NCBI GenBank assembly: GCA_951804985.1
Contig: OX638130.1
Coordinates: forward strand, 81,586,583 to 81,650,582
Reading direction: 5' to 3'
Origin: Dryomyza anilis
Taxonomy: Eukaryota > Arthropoda > Insecta > Diptera > Dryomyzidae
Length of the DNA stretch: 64,000 bases
The first letter of the stretch is position 1. The number at the start of each line of letters is the position of its first letter. The position numbers and the translations under genes were made by a program. Below the pieces are notes generated by a model that saw only the letters and a program-made list of their open reading frames with translations, made no database searches and was not told the DNA's origin. This document shows positions 32,281 through 43,350 of the stretch, in pieces.

Positions 32281-33050
32281 AGTACATGAGAGATCAATCT
32301 GTGATTAATTTGGTTAATTAATTTTGTTTTAATTAGATTTTGTTCTGAAAATTCCGCTTCAAAAAATACGACGAAAATTTAGTGCGAAAAATATGCGATT
32401 AACATAAAATGTGCCGCGATGGATTAGTTGTGAAAAATACAACATAATTGACGCTGGTTTATGCATGCTGTTGAGCAAGGATATCGTATAAATTTGTGCG
32501 CTTAGGCTTTTGTCAAGTCTCTGGCGTCCTTTTGTCCTTTTGTCACAGTTTGATTTTCTATTGCATATGTGGCAACAAATCAATGTTAAGTTGAAGGCGA
32601 GTTACAACGATTTCTTATTCCATTTGCTTAGTTTTTAATCATTTTATGCTCTCTCTTCAACTTCGTTTCCTGTGGCAAATTTTTATTTTGGTGGCCAAGG
32701 AATTATGTTCGCATGGAATTCATTTCAAGGATTTGTGCCTTAATATGGCAGGATTTATTGCGTACTTAAGTCAGACGCATCCATCGGAAGACCGGGTCTG
32801 TGATGTTGCCTCGAATACTTGGAACTTGGACGTGTGTGGCGGGAGTGGGGAAATGTTGTTGGTTTTCACATTTAGTCCGACGGATGGACACTGGAATTGA
32901 TCATGTTGTCGTTTGGAAGATTAATTGTCTTGAGACATTTCTGAATTTACTGCTTTGCATTTTTGCATCGTGCTATATAGTGGGTGCCCATAAATTAATC
33001 TTACTGTATGTCTTTCCATAAGAACGATACAACCACTTAAAGTTGCTTAA
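32281..33050. other. Unique, GC-richer non-coding island
   Basis: Complex sequence without copies in the window (for example CTTTTGTCAAGTCTCTGGCG, CGCATCCATCGGAAGACCGG). Frames up to 84 codons exist but overlap in two registers and match no family I know. Confidence 0.3.
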
Positions 33051-33189
33051 GCAGTTTCTTTTTAATTGATATCGATGCATCTGAATGTATTAAAAATCAA
33101 TTTCTATAATGGTAGAGGAATTATGTAGTAGGCTAAATAAAGTCGTAGGGAAATCAAAATTATGAAAGTAAAATTGATCTGAAATCAAC

Positions 33190-33575
33190 ATGTGTTAGAG
33201 CCAGTTTTTTTTGTTTGTTAGTGCTCGTTGAACACAGTTTGTGGTTTAAACTTAGTTTAAAGTCAGGCTCGAATTTTCAGTGAACTTCAGAATCATTTTT
33301 TTTAGTGAACTTCAACCGTCGTTTAAACTTAGTTTAAACGGTCGATGCTGAAGGGTTAAACTACGTTTATAAAAAATTATAATATATATTATAGTTATTG
33401 TATTATTCTGATGGAGAGAACTTATTTGTCATTATCCAGTGATGCCATATTTAGTGATTTCATATCTGTTCATTGAAAATTTTACTAAAAAAAGTTTACA
33501 ATGTTAAACTAAAAAACAATATCAATTAGGCGATGTTTAAGCTGGCTTTAAAAAAGCACTAAACAACTTTAATTA
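33190..33575. repeat. GTTTAAACTTAGTTTAAAC palindrome cluster
   Basis: The near-palindrome occurs at 33240-33260 and again as CCGTCGTTTAAACTTAGTTT..AAACGG at 33317-33345, where it forms a hairpin. Related words (AAGCTGGCTTTAAAAAAGC) follow. Same style as the word-filled elements; ends not found. Confidence 0.4.
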
Positions 33576-33607
33576 AAAAACAACTGGAAAGTGAAGTTAT
33601 TTACTAT

Positions 33608-34938
33608 AGGTGCGTTCGGGTAGAAGGTCGAAGAGGCTCTTGAGTGGAGTTAGAGTAGAGTTAGAGTTTTTTGAAAGTTAGTTTAGACTGTCAATAAAAA
33701 GGGTATGCCGAACGCACAAATTATAGAGCATCTTTTTGTCATACTACTTCAAACTGACATCTACAAGATATTCATGAATTGAAAATTTTAAAATTAAAAC
33801 AAAGTTTTTGGAAACTAATAAACTATAAAAAAATATGTTTTCTAATATATTGGTGATTATGCAGCAAGCAATAACGATAATTACCTGAAATATTTGTGAC
33901 AATCAAATTATAAACTATATAAATACGATAAAATCTCACCAAATAAAAAATAAAACCAGTTGGGAAGGTTAGATCACATGGGAAATTTTAAAGTAGGTGT
34001 AATTATGATAGTTAGGATTATCAAAATTATAGTCGGTCTAAGCCGACTATAAATACCCTACACATATGTGTGGTTACCATTCAAAGTGATATATAGGTCA
34101 CCAGGGTATACGAATCCTGAAAATAACTACAAACATTCAATCGCTGAAGAATTTCCATTCATTTGATACCCATATTTACAAATGGGTAGGTGTACCGAAT
34201 TTCGATTTTTTTTTGTGATCCACAAGTCTTTTCGCCGGAAACCATTATTATCATGTATTTGAGCATGATATCAATATATATTTTACCAAAAAAGTTTACC
34301 TAAGCACGTATACATAAAAATTGATCTTTATATGTACATTTTAAATGAGGTATTTGAACATAAGTGGTCGGATCATAGGTCACAATGGACCGATCTCGCC
34401 AATTTTTTTTAGTAATCTAAGTTATAAGTTTCATTTATCTAGCTCTTCAATTTTAAAAGTAGTAGGGATTTCAACAGACAGACAGAAGGACAGACAGACA
34501 GACAGACAGACAGACGGACGGACGTCGCTAAATCGACTCAGGAGGTCATGCTGATCAAGAATATATATATACTTTTCCATACCGGAGATGCTTCCTTCTG
34601 GGTGTTACAAACGGCGTACCAAACTGAATATACCCTTTCACTCTTAGTGTAGGGTATAAAAATAGATATAAAAAAAACCATCAACAGCAATCGAAACATT
34701 AAAATTTGTACGTTTAAAATCAGACTTCTATTTAAAAAAAATAAAATAAACGCCAAATTCTCAAATTCTATCGTTGCAAGAAGCCGCATAAGTTCTAGCA
34801 CACTGAGGTGTTCATTCTTTTGACTCTTTATCTTTTAGCCGATAGGGTTGCTCTTTTTATACCAGTTCCGTCTACCCGAACGGAAAAGGAGTATTTAGAC
34901 TTATAAGAGCTAAAGGAGTGTTCTACCCGAACGCACCT
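33608..34938. mobile_element. TIR element with AGGTGCGTTCGGGTAGAA ends, split by mini-me A3
   Basis: The 18-bp end AGGTGCGTTCGGGTAGAA is exact on both sides, facing inward. CCGAACGCAC recurs at 33704-33713. Removing mini-me A3 leaves ~620 bp. No clear target duplication (ACTAT / TATAT), so superfamily is open. No transposase frame. Confidence 0.65.
33954..34662 (+). mobile_element. Mini-me-like element, subfamily A, copy A3 (complete)
   Basis: Full subfamily A order: AACCAGTTGGGAAGG; hairpin TATAGTCGGTCTAAGCCGAC with TATA; CACATATGTGTGG; body; (GACA)n 34475-34516; core GTCGCTAAATCGACTCAGG..TGCTGATCAAGAATATATAT; CATACCGGAGATGC; terminal TATACCCTTTCACTCTTAGT..AGGGTATAAAAAT. Useful as the reference copy. 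Confidence 0.88.
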
Positions 34939-35204
34939 TATATATTACATTTCTAACAATATTTCTAACAACCGCAGTATTTTTTTAAATGTAAACATGT
35001 CCTTCAATGAGTTTAATCAACATGAATATTTGTTCCGTTCTGTCAGTCATCAATTCCTTACAATCTACTTCAGTTGTCGCTCTTCATTAAATTGTTATAC
35101 TGAAGTGACGAAAGCTCTAATATAACTCAGAGCCAGGAACTTAACTGTCAATATCATCGTTTCTCGTCACCTGTTGGAGATTATAATAATTGACATGTTG
35201 GCGT
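34939..35204. other. A+T-rich DNA, nothing recognised
   Basis: No supported feature. Confidence 0.4.
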
Positions 35205-35404
35205 ATCGTTCATCGACCAATTTAAGGAATATTGTAATATTGGAACATAGAATATTGGGACATCGCACAATTGCCGATTATACTAGGTATCTAATGTCCA
35301 ATACATCGTTCATCGACCAATTTAAGGAATATTGTAATATTGGAACATAGAATATTGGAACATCGCACAATTGCCGATTGTACTATGTATCTAATGTCGA
35401 ATAC
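35205..35404 (+). repeat. Recent tandem duplication, 100-bp unit
   Basis: Units 35205-35304 and 35305-35404 (both CGTTCATCGACCAATTTAAG at their starts) differ at only a handful of positions, so the duplication is young relative to the transposon copies here. Confidence 0.9.
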
Positions 35405-35689
35405 AAACTACTCTCCTACACTCTCCTATTTACGACAATGGGTCATATTAAAAAAAGTTGACTTGGCTCAAAACTTGAAGCAAATGCTCCAAATTGGCAA
35501 AATGATTCGCATTTCCTTCAATTACTATTTGCTAATGTTCGATAATATAAAATTTTAAATTGTTAGGTATTAATAAAAACTTTAAACTGACCATTTATTA
35601 TAAAAATTCTGAATTAAATTAAAAAAATTGCTGAAAAAAATTTATGTTTGCTAAATGTAAATACTTTTTTTTATTAATATGATCCAATG

Positions 35690-35825
35690 TGTTACTTTCT
35701 AAGGTTTGTCATTGTGTGCCGAGAGATAGCGTCGTATAGATAAACAACTCTATATTTTTGATATCGAACTAGCGACCATTCTGCTGATATTCAAACGCAC
35801 TAAGCCACCGACCATCTGTCCAGGG
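35690..35825 (-). mobile_element. Decayed SINE S1 head fragment
   Basis: The plus strand reads AAGGTTTGTCATTGTGTGCC, GAGAGATAGCGTCGTATAG and, further right, ATCGAACTAGCGACC and CAAACGCACTAAGCCACCG, collinear with S1 head and body on the minus strand but much diverged. Confidence 0.5.
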
Positions 35826-36215
35826 AATCCAATAATTCAATGGATAACTGTACATATGCTCTCACTTTGTTTTGCACAAAAGTCTTGCAATATCAACGCA
35901 TCCTAATATTCCCAAATTTGATTCAGTCGATCCATAATTACGAGGATGCACGCAAAAAAAGAATGTGTACAGATCGTTTACGACAAACGAATTTCTTTTG
36001 CGACGTTCTCCAACTCTTTTTTGCATGTTTGCTGTACAAAATAACGTTTATCATAAAATTAGGTTTTATTTATTCGGAACAAAAGTTCGTTTGTCCATTA
36101 AGGACAATGCGGCAAATGCATATAACATGTATATTAAATGTAAACTTCTTTTTATGAGAAACGAAAAACAAAATAATAAATTTTGGGAGAAAAATATCAA
36201 ACTGTAATATTCAAA
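35826..36215. repeat. Possible CAC-ended element, ACGTTTACGACAAACGAA word
   Basis: A candidate left end TGCACGCAAAAAAAGAATG lies at 35946. CGTTTACGACAAACGAA, ACGTTTATC and AAGTTCGTTTGTCC recur in both orientations to ~36110. No matching right end was located. Confidence 0.3.
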
Positions 36216-36218
36216 CTG

Positions 36219-36410
36219 TACACTCAAAATAAAAAGTCTGTAACAGTAGCAAAAAAGGTTGTCAATATAGCAAAAATGCTGAAACAGCAAATGACAGTTT
36301 GCTGTTTCAGTGAACTTTTTTTTATGCTATTAGAGCAGACAATTTTAGCAATTTTAACAATTTTTTTTGCTGTTAACTCCATTTCATAAAAAAAGAAAAT
36401 AAAAAAATAT
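36219..36410. mobile_element. Small foldback element, TAGCAAAATTGCT word
   Basis: Left end TACACTCAAAATAAAAAGTC. The arms (36240-36291, 36298-36385) share TAACAGTAGCAAAAAA / TAACAGCAAAAAAAATTG and meet at a perfect 13-bp inverted repeat CTGAAACAGCAAA with a 6-nt loop (36279-36310). The right terminus is eroded. Confidence 0.5.
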
Positions 36411-36472
36411 ATTTTTTTTGGTATTTTAATATTTTTTTTATTTCTGATATACTCTTTTATTTTTATATTATT

Positions 36473-37156
36473 ATTTTTATACCCTACACTAAGAGTGAAA
36501 GGGTATATTCAGTTTGGTACGCCATTTGTAAAAACCAGAAAGAAGCATCTCCGGTATGGAAAAGTGTATATATTCTTGATCAGCATGACCTCCTGAGTCG
36601 ATTTAGCGATGTCCGTCTGTCTGTCTGTCCGTCTGTCTGTTGAAATCCCTACTACTTTTAAAATTGAAGAGCTAGATAAATGAAACTTAAAACTTAGATA
36701 ACTATATACCTACGCTATATGACGAGATCGATCCATTGTGACCTATGATCCGACCACTTATGTTCAAATACCTCATATAAAATGTACATATAAAGATCAA
36801 TTTTTATGTATACGTGCTTAGGTAAACTTTTTTGGTCAAATATATATTGACATCATGCTCAACTACATGATAATAATGTTTTCCGGCGAAAAGACTTGTG
36901 GCTCACAACAAAAAAATCGAAATTCGGTACACCTACCCATTTGTACATATGGTTATCAAATGAATGGAAATTCTTCAGCGATTGAATGTTTGTAGTTATT
37001 TTCAGGATTCGTATACCCTGGTGACCTATATATCACTTTGAATGAAAAATTGAAAAATACCACACATATGTGTAGGGTATTTATAGTCAGCTTAGACCGA
37101 CTATAATTTTGATAATCCTAACTATCATAATTACACCTACTTTAAAATTCCCCATG
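36473..37156 (-). mobile_element. Mini-me-like element, subfamily A, copy A4
   Basis: Minus-strand copy from TATACCCTACACTAAGAG through GTCCGTCTGTCTGTCTGTCC and the palindromic TATAGTCAGCTTAGACCGAC to ..CACCTACTTTAAAATTCCCC. The outermost ~25 bp (..AACTTCCCAACTGG type) is missing at the right edge. Confidence 0.85.
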
Positions 37157-37269
37157 GTTTTATATTGCTTTAGTGAACTACGACATATTGAGAAACATAT
37201 CTTAAAAATTATTTCGATATGTATATCGTTATAAGGGTGATCTAATAATACTCAATAATAGAACAAATA

Positions 37270-37830
37270 TTAGACACATGCATCATAAATTCAATTCAAT
37301 CGACGACATTGTTAACTTATTGCAACCGCACAATTCGCACCCACACCATAAGCTCCATAAAACGCAACTTCGAACCCATAACGAGTGCCCAAAACGAGAT
37401 GCAGACAAATATTTGTTGAGTTCCACAAATAAAATGTTAACTTTTGACACTTGTGCGGAAAATGTGCTTACGACATTTTGTTGATAATAAAAATAATAAA
37501 TATTCCAGCCAAAGTAGCAGCAACATTTCGCACAGATGCGTTCGAAATTATTTTACTTATGCTGCTGTTGCCTCTGACCAAAGCAAATAAAGCAGATGAT
37601 GACATGGAGAAAGGACACCGAGTTACCCACGCGGTGTGACGACAACACCGCCACCCTAAAAATGAAAGAGATGCCATCTTGAACATGATTGATGCTGTTT
37701 TTCTACGCTTGACAAGCATGCCGAATATTTGTTTGATTTGTGGATGACAGGATCCTGAAGGCAGCTAACATTTACTGTTTCTATTTTGAGAATAACAAGC
37801 GTGTGGTCAACAATAAAATAATAAAAATAA
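37270..37830. other. Unique, GC-richer non-coding island
   Basis: No copies in the window; contains GCAGCAACATTTCGCACAG and CACGCGGTGTGACGACAACA. Frames of 60-80 codons on both strands lack domains. Candidate conserved intronic or regulatory DNA. Confidence 0.3.
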
Positions 37831-38138
37831 AAAACAATTTAATGCAATTGAAGTAAAAGAAAAAAAATAGTTTTGTGGCTGCAGGGCGTTGTTATTTATT
37901 TGGTTTGGTTTATAGATGTTTATTTTTATTATTTTATTTTTCTCATATTATTTAAGTCGTTTTTGTTGTAGTTATTAATGTATATGGAATTGTTTATCTG
38001 ATGCATTACCTTGCGGCAAAATAGTTAATGGATTACGATCAAATTAAACAAACAACAATTATGAACCGAATGTCACTTGTTTATCATTGAAAGTGTCGAC
38101 AGATAATAGATTGAAATCGACTCTAATGCAATTTCGAT

Positions 38139-38212
38139 TTTTATACCGTACACAAAATTGAAAAGTTATATTCACTTTGGTCGTTCCTTTGTAACACCCA
38201 GAAGGAACGACT
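38139..38212 (-). mobile_element. Mini-me A 3'-end scrap
   Basis: TTTATACCGTACACAAAATTGAAAAG (in parts), TATATTCACTTTGGTCG and TTTGTAACACCCAGAAGGAA match the last ~75 bp of subfamily A on the minus strand. Confidence 0.6.
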
Positions 38213-38862
38213 TGAATTTAAATATGTTTTCAAAGAATTATATTGTTGTTTAAATCGGTATGTTTGCATATAGCATATTTGTATTTAAATTAGAAGGAAC
38301 TAAATTATGTAAATTTTTGAAATACATTTACTAAAATCGATACAATTTATTTTATAGATTCTCTCAAAAAATACTGTTATACAACTTGTAAAAGTGTATA
38401 TCAAATATATTTTCCTTATTATGAAGATATATCTAAATATGTCACCTTTACCATCAGTTCTGACGTTAATACGAAATTACAAACAGTTACGCATGAACTC
38501 GTTGGATTAGCATTATGTCTAAACAAAAAACCCACGACGCGACCTAACTTCGAAAATTAACCTTAATCTAATTTGAGCTTTTGGCTTTTCGATTTCAATG
38601 AAGTTTGGGCAACTGGTAACAGTTCTAATTGTTCTATAAGCTTGTTCTATTAGCTTTAAAATGAGCCATCAACGGAGTTTCTGACCATTTTTACTTTAAG
38701 AAATATTGAAATATGAACAACCATAGAAAAGTGATTTTGACCCACTGTTTGTATCTTTGAACCACTGTATCTCTGGAAGTAGAGGTCGAAAAATTGGTCA
38801 ATGCATATCTCGATACCCTTATTCAGTTGCCTACATTTCATTGAAATCGAAGGAGGTGACTT
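38213..38862. other. Unique DNA, nothing recognised
   Basis: No repeat or coding support. Confidence 0.35.
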
Positions 38863-38864
38863 CT

Positions 38865-39580
38865 AACACAAAAAGAAAAACTCAAAAATAAATGTAAAAA
38901 CAAAATGAAAATCAAAAGCAAAAACCAAAACAAAAACGAAAACAAAAGCAAAAGCAATAAATACGCAAACGCAAAAAAAAACACAAAAACAAAAGAAAAA
39001 CATAAAATAAAAGCAAAAACAAACTAAAAAACAAAGCCAAAAACACAAAAGCAATAACACAAAACCAAAACGCAAAAACAAAAGAAAAACACAAAAGCAA
39101 AAGCAAAAACAGAAAATAAAAGCAAATGCAAAAACAAACTCAAAAACAAAAACAAAACCAAAAACACAAAAGTAATAACACAAAAGAAAACAAAAGTAAA
39201 AACTGATAAATACAAACAAAAAATACAGAAACAGAGGAATAATTATACAAAAACTAAAGTAAAAATGCAAAAAACAAAAGCAAAAGTTAAAGTAATAACT
39301 GAAAAACAAAAGCAAAGCAAAAACAAAAATGCAAAAACAAAATCAAAAGCAAAAATATAAAAACAAAACACTAAAATAAAAAAAACACACACAAAGTTAA
39401 AGCCAATCTCAAAAACAAAATCAAAAGCAAAAACAGAAAAACTAAAAAAAAAGAAATAAAGAATAGTCGAAACAAAAGTAAAACAAAAACAGAAAAAAAC
39501 TCAAAAGGGTAACACATAAATAATAGCAAAAACTAAATTAAACAAAATAAAAAAACACATATGCAAAATTAACAAAAATA
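38865..39580 (+). repeat. 700-bp degenerate (CAAAAR)n tract
   Basis: The plus strand is almost free of T, built from CAAAAACAAAAG, CAAAAGCAAAAAC and similar hexamer-like units. The open minus frame (150 codons of Phe/Leu/Cys/Val) is a by-product. A shorter tract of the opposite strand is at 44880-45135. Confidence 0.85.
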
Positions 39581-41075
39581 CTAAAAAAGAAATATGCAAC
39601 AAAAGTACATTTTATTTTTTTTTATTATTCACATAATATTTTTGTTACTACACTTTTCATTTCTTCAATATATATTAGAAAATGAACAACTATGCTTAAA
39701 AAATGGTTTTAAAACAAACAAATTACAGAAAACCCCGTTGTGCACGCAGCTCGGGTACAAAATACTAGTTACTAATTTATATAAATGGTAATTTTGTATT
39801 TCTTTATAATTTAATTTTTTAGGATTACATTTTCTTACGATTTAAAAATAGTTAGATCAGTGAAACTAATAAGTGAGATTACTTGAATACCTACATTGCT
39901 GGATATTGAAAATCTGTATTATCAAACGATTGAGACGTGTGATCCGCATACTTTTGTAAATGTACCTCCTATAGGACAAAAACCCACTAATGAATTTCAC
40001 TTTATCCGACGAAGTAAAATCTTTTCTAAACAAATGTAGCATGTTTCAAATGTAATATTTATTATAAAATAATAATAATAGTTTTAATACCACCTTTGTA
40101 ATGTGTTGCATTGCTATAAATGATTATGAATCCGCAACATCTAAAAGTTTTAATGATATTTTACATAGAAAATGCTCTTCATTGATCTCGCATATATTGA
40201 TGCCTCATAATATAAGAAAACCAACCCTTCTTATAGAAGTTCTACCTGTTTTTGACAGTTTCTGTACTATCAAACGACACAGATCTGAAAAGTTGATTGC
40301 GAAATACATACCATAACTAAGTACGACAACCTGAAAATATTAAGATCTCCTTTTGGCATATTGAAACCCGGCGACATAAGCACCATGGAGTTCATGTACT
40401 TTTATTATAGCTTATGTTGTTTGGAACTTCAAGTAATTGCAAATTCTAACCGGAAGGGCAAACAGACATGGCGCGTTGTAGTTATAGTGGTCGTCAACAT
40501 CAAACAGGTTGAAAGACAACGACATCGTTGTTAGCGTAGAACAGCCATCAATGTCAGCGACATGGGGGCTTCTTTCTAAACTTTTCCTCGAGGTTAAAAT
40601 GCAGTAACTAGGACGTAGTTATCAAAAACAGCAAACGAAGTTTGGCAACACCAGCAATGTTCTAATATATATTATATAAAACTACAACGAGGAATTAATA
40701 TTTTTAAGTGAATACAATCAATTGCATTTGTTATGAATGTCTCAACACAACATAATTGTTCTCTATATAATTCTTTATAATTCGTGGGTGCTTATTTTAC
40801 GTTTGAAAAAATTGATATCGAAATTTTAGGAACTTCTCAGACACTTTTTAGACTTAACAAAATGATTTTTTTTTTAAACATTGAACGAAATTTTATTTCA
40901 ATTGTCAAGACTTACTTTAATACACTAATGAATTTAATTCTTTGAAATAATTGAATGTAAACTCGATAAATTTAGATTTTTTAAACAATTTTAAATTGGG
41001 ATAAACGTGTTCTATTTTTTTTAGCGTACTTTAAGAGTATGTAGGATTTTCCCTTGTGTGCAGCCAAAAGTTGAA
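39581..41075. other. A+T-rich DNA with a complex stretch at 40100-40670
   Basis: 40101-40316 is a 71-codon ATG frame without a recognisable domain. 40440-40640 is GC-richer (CAAACAGACATGGCGCG; AGACAACGACATCGTTG). I see no gene. Confidence 0.3.
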
Positions 41076-41320
41076 TTTTGTCGTATGGTGTTATAATTAG
41101 TTTTGATAATTAAAAGAAAAATTACTGTTACACTTATTTGTGTAAGGAACTGTGTAAGGAACTGTATTTTTCGTTACTAAAAAATATCAAAAATTTCAAC
41201 AATATTGCTGTTAAAAATGTTACGTAATATGAAGAAACTGAGTATGCATTAAAAATCAAAACCCACAAAATATATGAAATTGATCTATGGGAGGTCCATG
41301 GCATTTTTTTTTCGTTTTGA
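41076..41320 (+). repeat. Dispersed repeat beta, copy 2
   Basis: Collinear with 25299-25552 (ATAATTAGTTTTGATAATTA; GTGTAAGGAACTGTATTTTT; GTTACGTAATATG; AAACTGAGTATGCATTAAAA). It also contains a 10-bp duplication AAGGAACTGTGT. Confidence 0.55.
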
Positions 41321-41423
41321 GGGGTATTGTAACTGTGCTTAAAAATTGACTTTTAAATTAAAAGACTGTTTTTATTAACTAAAATTAAATCAAAAAATTT
41401 AAAATTTTTGACCATTTAGTGAA

Positions 41424-42093
41424 TTTTATACCCTACACTAAGAGTGAAAGGGTATATTCAGTTTGGTACGACGTTTGTAACACCCTGAAAAAAGCATCTT
41501 TGGTATGGAAAAGTATTTAGCGATGTCCGTCTGTCCTTATGTCTGTCTGTCTGTCTGTTGAAATCACGATCAAAGTTGAAGAGCTAGAGCAATGAAACTT
41601 TAGATTTAGATTACTTATATATCTAAGCTGTCTGAACAAGAAAATTATCATGATCGGTCTATTGAGACCTGAGAACTGACCACTTATGTTCAAATACCTC
41701 ATATCAAATTTACATCTGCAAATCAATTTTTCTGTATACGTGTTTAGGTAAACTTTTTTGGTCAAATATATATTGACATTATTGTCAAATACATGAAAAT
41801 AATGTTTTCCCACGAAACGACTTGTGGTTCCCAAAAAAAAATCGAAATTCGGTACACCTACCCATTTGTAAATATGGGTATCAAATGAAAGAAAATTCTT
41901 CAGAGATCGAATGTTTGTAGTTATTTTCATGATTCGTATACTCTGGTGACCTATATATTACTTTGAATGGTAACCACACATTTGTGTAGGGTATTTATAG
42001 TCGACTTAGACCGACTATAATTTTGAAAATTCTAACTATCATAATAACACCTACTTTAAAATTTCCCATGTGATCTAACCTTCCCAACTGGTT
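41424..42093 (-). mobile_element. Mini-me-like element, subfamily A, copy A5
   Basis: Minus-strand copy with both ends: TTTTATACCCTACACTAAGA at 41424 and ..CCCATGTGATCTAACCTTCC then CAACTGGTT at 42093. The (TA)n-core segment between CATACC and the GTCC tract has been deleted (TATGGAAAAGTATTTAGCGA), so the usual TTCTTGATCAGCAT core is gone. Confidence 0.85.
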
Positions 42094-43350
42094 TTTTCTT
42101 ATGTGTATTCGATCGTCCGTGAAACACATAAATGTTGCATACATCTAGGGATAGCATTTATGCAATAAACTGAAATATTGTGTTTAATGTCACCTCTTCA
42201 TATAATTCATAGCGCCTTTTTGGACTACAACATTTTATATAACAAAATTAATAAGCAAAATAATTGTTGATAGGTGATGGCCATTTGTAAAATAGGTTAT
42301 TGGATTATCAAAAGTATCATTCCAAACAAGAACAGGAAGAAGTCAAATAATTTATATTATAAATAATACATGTCCCAGCAGAAAATGCCATCATTGACGA
42401 CAAAGTCATCGAGGAGGACGAGGAATCGAGGACATTGGAAAATTTGTTATTGATGAGTATGTCTACAACAATTTACTAAATGACATTGGATTAAAGACGT
42501 TATATGCCATATGTCACATATACATATATCAATATAATAATAATAGTTTGGCGCTACAGTCCTGTATAGAACTTCGGCCGAGCTCTCTCACCATTTGAGC
42601 TGTGCGTGTTATATTTGTACTCAACGTGGTGGGACCTACAGTTTATTGCCGAATCCGAACGGCGGGTGAGAGCTTTTTCATAGGCAATGGTTTTACTCTC
42701 GTAGGTTTGCCATTTACTGACGAGAGGTAGCGCGGTATAGAAAAATGTTTCTATGAAAAGATGTTGTTAGCCCCAGTCCAGGCTTGAACCGGGGACCTTT
42801 CGGCTCGCAGTCCAACGCACTAACCACTGAGCTACCGCGGCTATATATCAATGACATTGTGAAAATCTGTCATTGATGAAATGTTATTGATGACGTGATT
42901 GATGAAAATTAACATTCACGTCACATGCCCCTAAAGGTTTACGTTGTGAAATGCATACAACATACGTCTAGAGGCAGCATTTACGCGTAAAACTGAAAAG
43001 TTGCGTTCGATGTCATTTTGCCATATTATTCATGAGCCCAATTTTTATAAAAGCGGTATAATAAGCAGTAGTAATGTTGATAGATGATGGCTGTTAGTAA
43101 AAAAATATATTTTTTTTTTACAAAAAAAAAAATAAAAATATGTATTACAATCATTTGTGACTTCATTGATGAATGACGTGCATGTCATCGTTCATGCTAC
43201 GTCACGCATGTATCAGAGGACATTTTTATGAAAATGTCATCAATTCTTTGCAGGGCGAAAATGCTACGGTCATCGATGTTTCTGTCATGACATAGGGGGG
43301 AATCATTGAGGAGTCATTGGTGAAATTTCATGTTGTGGTGAGGTGTTGGT
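42094..43350. mobile_element. ATGACATCAATG-word element flanked by ~165-bp direct repeats
   Basis: Direct repeats 42118-42300 and 42943-43096 share GTGAAA..CATA.A..AT.CATC, GCATTTA, AAACTGAAA, TGATAGATGATGG-type blocks. From 42372 (CCCAGCAGAAAATGCCATCA) onward the DNA repeats ATTGATGA, TGACATTG and ATGTCATCAAT in both orientations up to ~43345. A SINE is inserted in it. True ends uncertain; the CCCAGCAG.AAATG start resembles the end at 18558-18575. Confidence 0.45.
42534..42842 (-). mobile_element. tRNA-derived SINE S1, copy c
   Basis: Full-length minus-strand copy, (AAT)n tail side at 42534 and head ..GTGCGTTGGACTGCGAGCCG on the right. Exact duplications ATATATCAAT flank it (42524-42533, 42843-42852). 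Very close to copy b in sequence. Confidence 0.9.

Noticed and set aside
38863..39315. 150-codon minus-strand frame
   Set aside because: Pure by-product of the (CAAAAR)n tract; encodes only Phe/Leu/Cys/Val low complexity.
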